Assembly: GCF_000313135.1 (NCBI RefSeq)
Contig: NW_004457268.1
Coordinates: 504,319 to 568,318 of the forward strand
Length of the DNA: 64,000 bases
From: Acanthamoeba castellanii str. Neff
Taxonomy: Eukaryota; Discosea; Longamoebia; Acanthamoebidae
Direction: 5' to 3'
The translations under genes were made by a program, and so were the position numbers. A model generated the notes under the pieces. The model saw only the letters and a list, made by a program, of their open reading frames with translations. It was not told the DNA's origin and did not search any database. Shown piece by piece: positions 1 through 11,098 of the stretch (within the stretch, counting starts at the first letter, position 1; every line of letters starts with the position of its first letter).

Positions 1-554
1 GTATTGCACACAGCACCTCAGGTTTGTTACAGCGCCCTGCGTATGGCACATTGGGCTGACTGGGCAAACCTCTTGATGTACCTTTTGAACCTCCATCACA
101 ACTGCTCACTCCAACCCATCTCAAAATTTCATTGTGTATTTGTATTTGATGACAAAAACTGTAAAACTGGATACTTACCTTATTGCATACATGGAAACAA
201 TGAAACAAGTTGCTGGTGGAGAGAGACAATGGATGGCTGGACTTGATACAACACCATAGCATTGAGAAACACAAGGTCATCCACTAACAACAAAGCATAA
301 AAAGGGACCAACCAAGTGTTGGGTAGATGCAATTTTCAAGGCAAATGTTGAACCTGACACACATCAGATAGTTGAGATGGCCATTTTCGAAGTAGAAAGG
401 AGAGATCATGTGTGCTTCATACTTGAAAATGTTGTGAGCCTGTTGCCTATATTTTGGCAACAAATTAGCTTTAAAAAGCAGTATGATGGCTCTGCTGTTT
501 TTGTAGCCTCACACCTACTGCACACATCACCCTCAAGCCTCTTCAGCAAAAGCC

Positions 555-1927
555 ATGTCCACCACCCCTACTCCATCATCCACCCCTCTGGCATTGCCTC
601 CCAGTCTGGCATCCATGTCAGCTGAGGAAGTGAAGGACTGGTGCAAGTCAAACTGGAGCAAGATTGAAGTGGAGAACATCACCATTGTGAACCTCAACAG
701 CCTCATCAACCATCTTGGAGGAAGCAAGAGCTTCAAGAAGAAGGCAGAAGGTGTGGTGAAGCTGCTCCAGCTCATCAATGAGAAGAAGAGGCCTGAGGAA
801 AGTGAGGAGCTGGAGGAGGAGAGTCAGGTTTCCAGGAGGAAGGGATGGAAGTGCAGTGCTCTTGAGAAGGAGGAGGAGGATGAGGAGGAGAAGGAGGAGG
901 GAGAAGACAAGGTGCTCAAGGAGGAGGAGGAAGTTGGGGCGAAGGGTAAGGAATGTGTCAATGTATGTTTTTCTTTTTCCAACTCACTTTGATGATGTCC
1001 CTGGTCCAACTAATACCCTTTCTCCATTTCCAGAACAAGGTCTTTGAAGACGATTCACATCCTCACATGGGGCCAGAACCACATGCACAACAAGGCTGCA
1101 GTTCACAAGGATGAGTGGGAGGACTTCTTCCAGTACCATGACACCCTACACACTGACAAGTTCTGGACCACTACTTGAGGCAAGCAAGCCATCAACTGGA
1201 AGAAGCTCATCAGCTCAATGGTACATTTCGTCACATACACAACAGAAAATTACAAACTTCCAAACACTTTCTAACTCCACTATTTCATGCAGCCTGAGGC
1301 TCAGAAGCTCAACAAGGCAGAACAGAGGAAGCTATGAGAAAATCTGTGCAGATCCAAGTGGGCAACAAGTACAAGATCAGCAAGAATGGTATGCTCCCCA
1401 CCAGTAATTTCTTATAACTATCCCATTGTGCTGACTGTACTCCCTTCCAGCCTTCAAGGAGCTCCTCATTGCCTGCCAGAGATGTGTTGAGTTCCTGAGC
1501 AAGGTGAGAAAGGTGGCTACACACCTCATGGATAGGGACTTCATCCACCTCAAGAACAAGGTGGCTACTGGAGAGTGGGTATGTTCTCCTTTTGTATAGT
1601 TCTTTCATTGTGTATGCATATGCAATGAATTGTAGTTGATATATGCACCATTATTTTTATTGCATACATGTCACAATGAATTGCAGTCAATATATGCCAA
1701 TCTAATTGCTTGCTTTACATTAGGATCATCACATTGCCTGTGACCAGGAGCAACTTCTTCTGATCCTCAGCAATCCACACATCAAAATTGAAGACATTAT
1801 CCAAGAGTTGCAAGAGAGGATTCAAAAGGAGAAAGAGGAGAAGGAGAAAGCTGAAGAAAAGGAGAAACGTAGAGTGAAGGCTAAAGGCAAGAGGAAATCC
1901 ACTGACTCAGCAGAAGAACCTTTTTAA
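555..1927 (+). pseudogene. Decayed multi-exon gene-like unit, unknown family
   Basis: An ATG at 555 opens a segment encoding a Ser/Pro/Thr-rich start, a short helical region and a Glu/Lys-rich tail. A plausible donor (GTAAGG near 948) and acceptor (before about 1034) join it to an exon encoding a Trp/His/Lys-rich stretch. That reading frame meets a TGA at 1176-1178, where the neighbouring residues continue sensibly in the same frame, so a Trp or Arg codon may have mutated. Further exon-like pieces lie near 1289-1388 and 1451-1503. A last exon runs from about 1724 to a TAA at 1925-1927 and encodes a charged Glu/Lys helix. The family is not recognised. It could be a host gene relic or part of a repeat; the stop and the CpG loss favour a non-functional copy. 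Confidence 0.4.
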
Positions 1928-2005
1928 CCAGCACAAACACACAACAAAACCAGATCTGACCAGAAGCTCCTCTGCAAGTGCATTGAACAGCTCCAGGTCA
2001 CTTGT

Positions 2006-2380
2006 GTGAATCCCAAGCTAGTTGACATTGTCCTATGTGACAGTGTTCTTGACTACACTCCACTTTGTGCTACTCCACTTCATGCCTGCTTCCATCTCAA
2101 CTTCAGCTACCACATCCATGGAGCTTCTGCACAACTGAATGAAACTGAGACCAACATCATTGCAAGTGCTATCAACAGCATCCTCATTCACTCCAACCCA
2201 TCCAACATCACATCCTGGACTACAGCAGCCTGGACAGTGGCACATCAACTCACCTCATCCAGTACCTCCACTTCTTCTCAACCTTCACCCCATTCTTCCA
2301 CAGCATCAGCTCCTAGCACCCCTACACAGGTTTTCATTCACCCCTTTTTTCATTGTGTACACATATGCAATGAAATATAA
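2006..2380 (+). CDS. Short Ser/Thr/Pro-rich ORF in the CpG-free block
   Basis: An open frame of 124 codons encodes an unremarkable protein with a Cys-containing N-terminal half and a Ser/Thr/Pro-rich C-terminal half. A possible donor sits near 2328 (CAGGTTTTC), so the frame may continue by splicing. It lies downstream of the decayed unit ending at 1927 and shares its CpG-free composition. No family is recognised, and chance openness is possible because codons in this composition rarely form stops. Confidence 0.2.
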   Translation: MNPKLVDIVLCDSVLDYTPLCATPLHACFHLNFSYHIHGASAQLNETETNIIASAINSILIHSNPSNITSWTTAAWTVAHQLTSSSTSTSSQPSPHSSTASAPSTPTQVFIHPFFHCVHICNEI

Positions 2381-2854
2381 CACTGACTCTCAAAATCAAC
2401 AGCAGTCCCAGCTCTCCACAACCCCTCACTCAGAACCATTGCACAAGAGAAAGCATTGAGATCATGAGGATACTGACACCCACACCCACAGACACAGCAG
2501 TGCCCACAACAACCACCACAAGCACAGCCATGGATTGCAACACAAGCACCACAAGAGCAGGAGCTGGAGCAGGAGCTGGAGCAGGACCAATTGCCTGACC
2601 TTGGGTCACTTTCCCCTTTCCACTCTGGTTCTGATGTGGATACAAGTGAATACTAAACTCTGTCTTTCCAATCTTTCCAACTTTTAAAATAAACTCCTTT
2701 GTTCACTTCCCAATTCATCAAAAAAAACTGTGCTCAATGACAATCACCACCATGCCAATAAAATAAAGAACACTGGCTACCCCAGTAATCCTCACATTAT
2801 GCCAACCACACCAAACTAATTTGACTTTGACTGCTGGCCCAGTTACAGTATCAC

Positions 2855-2965
2855 ATCTCTCATTATGATGGAATTTTGATCTGCCATATCTCAAGATGCA
2901 TCCAATTTTGTCATGTTATTGTTAAAATAAAACCATTTTTGTGTTATCAAAACCATTTTTATGAG
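2855..2965 (+). repeat. Left arm of a ~110-bp inverted repeat
   Basis: The reverse complement of this stretch aligns with 4212-4319 with only scattered substitutions and small indels. Shared words include AAAAATGGTTTT, AACACAAAAATGG and GCATCTTGAGA. The arms are about 1.25 kb apart and enclose about 1.46 kb including themselves. This is the geometry of long terminal inverted repeats or of a fold-back element. No clear target-site duplication was found beside the arms. Confidence 0.8.
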
Positions 2966-3889
2966 CTTGAAGCTATCTCCAATGAGCTGTAGTGTGGACA
3001 ATACCTGATGATGTAAATGGTAGAGTCAATGGTGGAGTGGTTGGTTCTTCATCAATGTCCTCAGCCATTGGCATGAATCTGCCTGGGTCATGCTGAGATA
3101 TTGGATGCAGCATGCTCATATCTGTGATACATTGAACTTGCACATACAGAGTGCAGAACAGCAGGGACTTGCAATGATCCAATTAAAGTCCAATGCCTCA
3201 ACTGTTGAGCACTTTCACTGCTGGCTGTGGTGTACAGTGGTCCACTGAATCCATGATCTGCTGGCTGGGTGTAGCCAGCTGACCAGTATCATCACTGCAC
3301 ACATCCAGAATGAGGGATACAGGAATCTAAAGTACTGGTGTCATGGTGAGTTCACTATGATCCTCAGAATCACTCCTGGAGTGAGTGTCAGGGATGTCAT
3401 ATCCATTTCCAAAAAAAGGGTTGAAATGCCTGTAAGAAAATAGAGATGATTTCAGACAGGATAGTTATTGTGTACACATATATGACAATTTTGTGTATGC
3501 AAGTAGAGAAATGAAAATGATGTAAATGTAGTTAAATAATCATGTATATGTACATGATGATAAAATAGGAATTACAACTACAGGTTACATATTGTCATGA
3601 TAAATAGAATTTCACTTGGTACATCAAAATTTTGATAAAGAAGGTCAAGAATTACAGGAAAAAATCAAAAAGAAGTATGGGACAAACCAGGTATCACCAT
3701 CCAATGCTTCCATGAGTGAGCAGTTGAGAGATGTGGTGTGAGAGGGTAGGATAAGAATTGAAGTTAGTGTCATGAGCAACAACCTTACCCAGTCCACAAG
3801 CAGCATGTTTCAGGATACTGCATATTTCCATTCAATTCAACAATATTGACTCTTACAATTGACAATACACATACACAACAAAAAATTAC

Positions 3890-4140
3890 AGCAAGAAGGG
3901 TATGCTCCCCACCAGAAAGGTGGCTACACACCTCACAGATAGGGACTTAACAACATGGCAACTGGAGAGTGGGTATGTTCTCCTTTTCCATAGTTCTTTT
4001 AAGGTACACATATATCCAATCAATTGCAGTCAATATATGCTAATCTAATGCAAAGGAGAAACTTATTCTGATCCTCAGCAACATCAACATCAAAGATGTT
4101 ATCCCAGAGTTGCAAGAGTGGCTTTGAACTCCAAACAAAA
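3890..4140 (+). pseudogene. Degenerate second copy of the 1370-1830 segment
   Basis: Blocks of this stretch match 1375-1830 in the same order with deletions between them: the GTATGCTCCCCACCAG block, the AAAGGTGGCTACACACCTCA block, the TGGAGAGTGGGTATGTTC block, the GCAGTCAATATATGC intron block, and the block around TTCTGATCCTCAGCAA through the GTTGCAAGAG motif. The copy has lost intervening sequence, and the reading frame ends early after the last block. It is therefore a truncated relic of the unit at 555-1927, duplicated within the same CpG-free block. Confidence 0.75.
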
Positions 4141-4211
4141 TCACTTTTCAAAATGACTGGACCTCTCATTTCCAATGACCACAAGTTAGAGGAGAAGGAG
4201 AAAGCTAAAAC

Positions 4212-4319
4212 CTCATAAAAATGGTTTTAATAACACAAAAATGGTTTTATTCAATAACAAGACAAAATGGAGTGCATCTTGAGAAATGGCAGATTAAAAT
4301 TCCATCATATTGAGAGATA
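4212..4319 (-). repeat. Right arm of the ~110-bp inverted repeat
   Basis: This arm matches the reverse complement of 2855-2965. The decayed second copy of the upstream unit (about 3890-4140) ends shortly before it. Several differences between the arms are transitions, which fits independent decay of once-identical arms. Confidence 0.8.
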
Positions 4320-4587
4320 TTTCCCTTCTGTGAGGATCATGCATGCTTTGTTGAAGCATATTCTTGGGGGGAGATTTGTTTGGGGGAAGGTGAGAAAAAA
4401 GGTCATTTTTGTTTCTATTGTTTCCTTGTTTTGATGTGAATCAATGGGGGTGAGGAAGTCATTTAAAAGATCTTTGTAATCCTGTAATGTGGTAACATTG
4501 ACCACAGCTTGCTTTGGTTTATAGAGCATGCTAGTGCACTATACACTCTGTGGGGGTTCCTGTGATATCTTTGAGCTAGATTTGTCC

Positions 4588-5121
4588 GTCTCACTGTTGT
4601 GTCCATCCTATCTGGTCATGAGGTGATCAAGATCCAAAACTGACCAACAATTCAGGAAAAATCCGCCCAGGATGAGACATTGACAAAAAAAGTCAACAAC
4701 TGCGGTCAGACCTAATAAGACCAACGTTCCTTAGCTGAAACTTCGCAGGTGTTCGATAGCCAAAACCGTGAGAGTTTCTTTTTAGGTCAGACGTTGTTGC
4801 GGGTCAACCAACACACGCCCACACGCACGCACAGAACCAGGACATCCGGATTTTCTCTGATGAGACGTGCGTGATCTTCCATTTTCGCAGCTCCCCTCGT
4901 TTGGGCAGGGCGTGGCACAATGCATTTGGCGGGGGCGCTATCCATTTGTTGGTTACCCTATGCCCAACCAACCAGAGCCTGGTCTTGAACCCGGTTATCC
5001 TCTCTCCTTGTGAAGAAGAAAGAGAGAATCCGCGAATCATCCTCATCCTCTTCTCAGAATCAAGGTGCAGTCAGAGAGAGAGAGAGAAGAGAAAACCTGT
5101 TGTAGAGATAAGAGAACAGGG
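4588..5121. other. Intergenic region upstream of the beta-helix gene
   Basis: CpGs reappear here and composition returns to that of the host genes. I see no convincing gene. A GA-rich run (about 5073-5095) lies just upstream of the start codon at 5122 and probably belongs to the promoter or 5' UTR. Confidence 0.5.
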
Positions 5122-8104
5122 ATGATGACTCGTTCCCCCTGTATCTTGATCACCCTCCTGGGCTTCCTTTGCCTGGCTTCCGCCATGGACTTCCAGGTTC
5201 TTCAGCTTCTCCATCTACGTGAACGTTTTCTTGTTGGACAGATGATGTGTTGGTTGTGGGGGGATTGATGACTAAGCGCGACCTGTCTGGACGCGCGCAG
5301 GCCACCGACTCGGCGTCCCTTGCGCGGGCCATCGCCTCGGCCAACAAGCTCACGGGCGCGCATACGATCACGATCGGAGATGGGCGCCCGAACTTCCTGA
5401 TCCACCTGGATTCCGACCTGCCTGCCATCACCCGGTCGGTGCGATTCACCTCAACCTCCACCGTCATCCGCGGAAACAACAATGTCGGGCTGCGCTTCAG
5501 TGCTGGTACGCCCCACCTCCTCCTTCATACACATCACCCCCCCCAATAGTGGTGGTTGATGATGTCTGGCTGAATGGGGAAATCCTGTTTTTGGAGTAGG
5601 CGAGAGTTCCGTGACCGGGATCCACTTCCAGGGCTTCTCACAGGCCGCTGTTGTGGTGGAGGGGGGTCACGTTACCGTGGAGGGCAACACGTTTGGCTCT
5701 GCCGTACGCGCTCCCCCCCCCAAATTGATGGGTGGAATGACGCGGGTGTGTTGACATCCAGTTGCATTCGCGAAACAACAGTCCGACGTCATTGGCCAGT
5801 ACGGCGTCCAAGTCACGGGCGGCTCCTCCACCATCAGGAAGGTATTGAACCAAAGGCCAGCTTGGGTCCCAATTTCATTAGGGAAACAGGAGGCATTGCA
5901 TGACTGAACAATATTGAATGGTGTGCAGAACGTGTTCGATTCGAATGCGGTCGGCGTGAGCATTGAGGCCGAGGCCAAGAGCTGCCTCGTGGAGTCGAAC
6001 CAGATCACCGCCGGCGATGTTGGCATCCGCGTTGCGGGCCACCCGGACGTTGATGCGGAACACCGCATCCAGAACAACCAAATCAGCAACTGCGGCCGCC
6101 AGGGCGTCCTCATCGACACCCCTGCCAAGATGACCATCGACAACAACAGCATCGTACGAGAGTAGTGACTGAGAGTTTCTCTCATCTATTCTCTCACAAC
6201 TTTGACACACGTGCTGTCTGAGTGCAGGGCACCAACGTGGGTGTTGGCATCGAAGCCGTACTCAAGGAGGGCAGCTCCATCACTCACAACTTTGTTTATG
6301 GTACGCTCCCCCTCGTACTTACCCTTTTCCCTCTTACCTCGTAATGGTTGCTTCAATCTTCCTCAGGAGGGGTAGGACCAGTACGTACTGAACGAGTACT
6401 CACGCACACCAACCACGCGGCACACATTGCAGGTAGCCAGGACTCCGGCATCATTCTGCGCAGCCCTGTGTCGGGTTGCCCCGCCAGGGTCCTGGTGGCG
6501 AGCAACCACATCGGAATGTCGCCCGTCCTGCTCGCCGACGGCAACAAGGGTCGGCAAACATCATCAACATTTCCTTTATTTTTTCTTTTCCGTCCGACTT
6601 TCTTTTCGCTTTTCGCTGGCGCTCTTTGGTTCAGCTGGCAAGGAGTGACTGACTTGTGCTTGGTGGAATAATGGGACAACATCACAGGCCACGGCATCTT
6701 CAGTTCCGTGCCCGTGACTTTGTTCAACAACACCATCGGCGGTACCAGCCCCCCCCCAATATAAGATTATTCTGGCCACGACGACTACTTGTCGACACAA
6801 AAGTGCTAACGGCGGTGGTCCGTCGCACACACAGGGAGCGGCCGGTGGGGCATCATGCTGAGCAGGGAGCCCGACGCGTGTCCCACGACGTGCCACATCT
6901 ATGGTTGGTACCCACCATGACCGACCAAGTCGACTCCCGCGCGACAACCGACGGGTTGGGGTGGCTGACTCTCGCACACGCGCAACGCCCGCACACAGGC
7001 AACCAGGTGGGCGCTTCGCGTTCGCTGAACAAGTGGTGGTTGAAGAACATGGAGGGCGGCTTGCGCGCCCACAACATGCGCATCGAGACCCAAGGTCCCC
7101 ATGGCGAGCAGCATCGTACGTGTAACCCCAGCGGGTCGAATGTGCTGAGTTGCCTCAGTCGTCTCACACGACACACAACACACACGACACATGAACGCAC
7201 GCACACGCACACGCACACGCACGCACACAACCATGTTCCTCTTTTTATCAACAATACGATAGTCAACATCTTCGCCAACAACGGCGGCGACAGAGGACTC
7301 TTTATCGAGGGTGCCCGTGATCACGTCATCACCAACAACTGGGTCGGTTGGGACGGCGCCAACGTACGTCAGCCCCACCAGCGCACTGCACACTGCGCCG
7401 CCGCATTGAATTGGACTGGAACGGAATGGCCGACTCAACCCACTCTTCTTCATCATTATCGTCGCCATCTTCTTCTTCATCACCATCTTCGTGTTGCTCC
7501 AACAGCTGCTGGCCGGACATCCCGGGCAGGGCATCATGCTTGCCAACACCGACGGCGTGCTGGTCTCGAACAACATCGTGGTGGCCGGCGGTGACGGAAT
7601 CTACGTCGACAACGTGCCCAACGCGACCATCCGCAACAACAAGCTGGGCGTGACTGCCACCATGTACCCCTCCCCCACACATTTCTTTGTCCCGTCTCGG
7701 ACAAGGCTCTGTTGCACTAATGCAATGCAATGCAATGCAATGCAATGCAACATCGAAAAGCACACTGACCTCCGGCTTTTCCCGCCACCGCCACACCAAC
7801 CACCAAGGTTGAGCAACGACAACACGGTCAACGGGTGCGGCATCAAGGTCAACGCGCCTGTCTGGAACGCCACCTACGTGACCCTCATCGCGGACAACGC
7901 CATCTCGTGGAGCAAGGACTCCTCGATCTCCGTCACCGGTGGAGGCGCGCACTCCATCACCGGCAACACCCTCGTCGAGCCCACCGGCCTCGCGGTACGT
8001 CGTGGTCGTGTGCCAGCGTGGTTTTTTCATGTGTGCGTCGTGTGTGCGTCTCGACAGCCTGACAACTGTGGTGGGAACTTAAGTTCATTATTGGTATCTG
8101 TGTG

Positions 8105-8138
<34 letters not shown>

Positions 8139-10099
8139 CAAGGAGCACGTGCTTGGCATCAAGCTCGAATATGTGGACAACGTGATGGTCAGCGACAACG
8201 TCATGGACGCGCGCCACGTCGACATCTACACCAACTACGCCCGCGGCGTGCTGCTGCGTAGCAACAGCGCACCGGTCACGGTACGTCGAGCGTTGAGCGC
8301 GCAATTTGTCTTTTGGGCCGCTGCAACGCGCGCGTTCAGCAATTTCCGCGTCGACACAACGTTGTGGTGGCTGACGGGGGTACCACTTGGGGGGGAGGGG
8401 GCGCTTGAGCAGGAATACGTGATGGAGAGGGCCATCTGCGTCTCCGATTCGCCCACACCCTCCCCGACGCAGTCGCCTTCCAACTCGCCGTCGCCTTCCA
8501 ACACGCCGTCGCCGTCCAACACTCCGTCGCCATCGAACACGCCATCACCGTCCAACACGCCGTCGCCGTCCAACACGCCGTCGGTCACCCCCTCGCCGTC
8601 GGTCACCCCCTCACCGTCGGTCACCCCCTCGCCGTCGTCCACGCCCAGCGCGTCGCCGTCGCCGGTGGTCAGCATTGCCCGATGGACCTATGCGGAGGGC
8701 GCGGCTGTCAACGCCGCCCCCATACCCCTCCCGCTCGCTGCCACGGTGGGCTCGGGCAACATGAACACCAACTGGGCCGACCCGACCAAGATCATCTACA
8801 CCGGGCGCGCCAGTGACTTTGCGTGCGAGTTCAGCGGTAAGGCCAACAACGGGCGCTATCTGTCCTTCACCTTTGACTCGAGGGGCTTCCAGCGCCTCGT
8901 GCTCAGCCTCGAATTCAGGGCGAGGACCAACGGCTTCACCACGTTCGACGTGCAGACCTCGACAGACGGCACCAACTTCGCCTCCCGCTTCACCTACACC
9001 GCGGCGACGCCGAACTCCTACGAAGGGGTCACCGTCGATCTCAGGGGCCGCAGCGAGCTCGACAACGTGGCCAACGCGCAGGTGCGGCTGGTCTTCAATG
9101 GCGCCACCACCAGCACCGGCCAGTCGCGGATCGACCACGTCGTGTTCGGCGGCGAGCCCTTCCCGTCGCCGTCACCCACGTCGTCGCCCACGCCGTCGAT
9201 CACCCCCTCGCGGTCGCCCAGCGCGTCGCCGTCGCCGTCGCCGGTGATCGGCATTGCCCGATGGGCCTACGCAGAGGGCACGGCGGTCAACGCCGCCCCC
9301 ATACCCCTCCCGCTCGCCGCCACGGTGGGCTCGGGCAACATGAACACCAACTGGGCCGACCCGACCAAGATCATCTACACCGGGCGCGCCAGTGACTTTG
9401 CGTGCGAGTTCAGCGGTAGGGCCAACAACGGGCGCTATCTGTCCTTCACCTTTGACTCGAGGGGCTTCCAGCGCCTCGTGCTCAGCCTCGAATTCAGGGC
9501 GAGGACCAACGGCTTCACCACGTTCGACGTGCAGACCTCGACAGACGGCACCAACTACGTCTCCCGCTTCACCTACACCGCGGCTACCCTGAACTCATAC
9601 CAAGGGGTCACCGTCGATCTCAGGGGCCGCAGCGAGCTCGACAACGTGGCCAACGCGCAGGTGCGGCTGGTCTTCGACGGCGCCATCACCAGCACCGGCC
9701 AGTCGCGGATCGACAACGTCATGTTCGGCGGCGAGCCCTTCTTGTCGCCGTCGCCCACGTCGTCGCCCTCCTCGTCGCCCTCCTCGTCGGTCTCGCCGTC
9801 CAACACGCCGTCGCCTTCCAACACTCCGTCGCCGTCCAACACGCCATCGCCATCCAACACGCCGTCGCCTTCCAACACGCCGTCGCCATCCAACACGCCG
9901 TCGCCTTCCAACACGCCGTCGCCATCAAGCACGCCGTCGCCTCCAACACGCCGTCGCCGTCCAACACGCCGTCGCCTTCCAACACGCCGTCGCCATCAAG
10001 CACGCCGTCGCCATCCAACACGCCGTCGCCGTCCAACACGCCGTCGCCGTCCAGCACGCCATCGCCGTCCAGCACGCCATCGCCCTCCAACATGTATTA
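5122..10099 (+). CDS. Secreted parallel beta-helix protein with SPSNTP linkers
   Basis: The start at 5122 opens a 25-codon first exon encoding a signal peptide (hydrophobic core [14 protein letters not shown]) that joins in phase to 5301. Later exons carry many Asn-rich beta-helix rungs (patterns such as [16 protein letters not shown] and [13 protein letters not shown]), typical of PbH1 repeats seen in pectate-lyase-fold and carbohydrate-binding proteins. Most introns begin GTACG (after 5505, and near 5703, 6153, 6301, 7363, 7994 and 8281). From about 8440 the final exon encodes Ser-Pro-Ser-Asn-Thr-Pro linkers around two near-identical ~165-residue beta-rich domains. A one-base deletion near 9948 (CGCCTCC where neighbouring repeats have CGCCTTCC) shifts the frame. 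Restoring it keeps the repeat frame to a TAA at 10097-10099, exactly where CpG-free DNA begins, so the native 3' end may be lost. The role is probably extracellular, perhaps cell-surface or cyst-wall; this is inference. Confidence 0.8.
8440..8660 (+). repeat. Ser/Pro/Thr/Asn linker repeat, first block
   Basis: Tandem 18-bp units encode SPSNTP and variants ([12 protein letters not shown]). The low-complexity linker separates the beta-helix region from the first copy of the duplicated domain. Such linkers in secreted proteins are usually extended and O-glycosylated. Confidence 0.85.
8662..9747 (+). repeat. Tandem duplication of a ~165-residue beta-rich domain
   Basis: Copy 1 (about 8662-9166) and copy 2 (about 9243-9747) are separated by a short Ser/Pro linker. 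At the protein level only about a dozen residues differ, and the DNA is nearly identical, so the duplication is recent or kept alike by gene conversion. The domain starts with an IARW motif, carries an Asp/Thr-rich centre and ends with SRIDxVxFGGEPF. It resembles jelly-roll or carbohydrate-binding type domains in style, but I cannot name the family. Confidence 0.85.
9748..10095 (+). repeat. Ser/Pro/Thr/Asn linker repeat, second block
   Basis: About seventeen to nineteen tandem [12 protein letters not shown] codon units run to the end of the gene. The one-base deletion near 9948 lies inside this array. Repeats of this kind are prone to slippage and to misassembly, so copy number and frame should be treated as provisional. 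Confidence 0.85.
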
Positions 10100-10830
10100 A
10101 GAGCGATGAGAGACCTACATAGTCTTTGTAGTCCATTTATTGATGAGTGGGTGCTGCACAACACTATCAAAAACACATAGTGTTATGGTGAGAAAGACAT
10201 GATCAGCCAAACAACAGGCAAGCTGCCTTGGATGCTGAGATTCTGCAGGAGCAGCTGCTTGCTCATATTGGCCTGCAGCTTCTCCTGGTTGATGTCTTTA
10301 TCCATCCAGCTGTGGAGGGTGTAGACCATGTGTGGTTGGAGAGATGTTCCTTTTCAGGGATGTTGTAGTGCTACCATGGTGACATACTTCCCCAATGTAC
10401 TCTGGTCACCACTGGCCCTGCCATCATGATGGCATGTGTTGCTGTAGATACTCTTGGTTGCTGGTGTCACCAGGGATCTGCAAGTTGTCATCAGAACTGC
10501 CATAGGCATCTCCTTTATCCTCTTAATCAGCTTGAGCTGAAGCTTGTTTCCTGTACAATGGGGAAAAGGCAAGGAAACAGGGTGCAAAACTGCTTGAACT
10601 GGGATCAGCACAGATTCTTGCTGACAGCAATGTGCACATCTATGGTGAGCCAGAGTATGTCTGCAGTGATGTGCATGTCTACAGCAACACCAGCAAGCCA
10701 GCATACAGACACCTCCTGCATGGCCGTCAAGAGACGGTCCAGAGAGGGCTGCAAGGAGGGTTCTAGTGAGAGTGGGTTGACAGACTGTACTACGCCCAGC
10801 CTCACGCGGTCTGTAATACTCAGTAACCAA
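10100..10830 (+). pseudogene. CpG-free insertion with gene-fragment-like frames
   Basis: From 10105 to 10724 there is no CpG, matching the block at 1-4587 and unlike both neighbours. Two plus-strand frames look protein-like: 10222-10368, an amphipathic segment ending in TAG, and 10551-10766, with motifs AKLLELGSAQ and VHIYGEPEYV, also ending in TAG. They lie in different relative frames with no clean splice connecting them. The family is not recognised. The fragment sits directly against the 3' end of the beta-helix gene. I infer a decayed insertion rather than an expressed gene. Confidence 0.45.
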
Positions 10831-11098
10831 GTTCGCGTCTTGTTCATCTCTCAAAAGGCGACCAAGATCGCAAACACCCCATCGCCCCATCCTCTTCTTG
10901 CCGTGCCGGGCTCGTCCGCCTTTCTAATCTCCTTGCCGCCCGCTCATCCGCCGCCTAGGGCCGGGTGCCGCGCACGACCGCCTTTGTTTCGCCTTGAAAG
11001 GTGGACATGTGCGTCACTGCTCTCTTGGACGCCACAGGCGCGTTGAAGGTTTTCCCAGTGCCTCTCTCTCTCGATGTTATGTTTCAGCACCTTGCTTG
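10831..11098. other. Spacer between the CpG-free insert and the ABCG gene
   Basis: Composition is C-rich and CpG-containing, as in host DNA. I see no gene. It lies downstream of the ABCG stop codon (11099-11101) and probably holds that gene's 3' UTR and terminator. Confidence 0.4.

Larger units (their letters stand above)
1..4587. other. CpG-depleted, AT-richer block (probable silenced repeat DNA)
   Basis: This stretch differs sharply from the rest of the window. GC content is visibly lower, CA/TG-containing words dominate, and CpG dinucleotides are nearly absent: I see only a handful before 1869 and none from 1869 to 4586. Flanking genes are rich in CpG. The block contains exon-like segments with GTAAGG, GTATGC, GTATGT and GTGAG donors, several in-frame stops, a decayed duplicate and a pair of long inverted repeats. 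I infer repeat or duplicated DNA that has long been CpG-methylated and deaminated. No transposase or reverse transcriptase motif was recognised. The left boundary lies outside the window; on the right, CpGs reappear at 4587. Confidence 0.7.

Noticed and set aside
555..4587. Giant-virus insertion as the source of the AT-rich block
   Set aside because: No viral hallmark gene was recognised; exon-intron structure, duplicated introns and CpG loss fit decayed host or repeat DNA better.
8149..8675. Long minus-strand frames rich in Asp/Gly (GDGVLDGD) opposite the SPSNTP repeats
   Set aside because: They are the antisense reading of the GC-rich 18-bp repeats that code on the plus strand.
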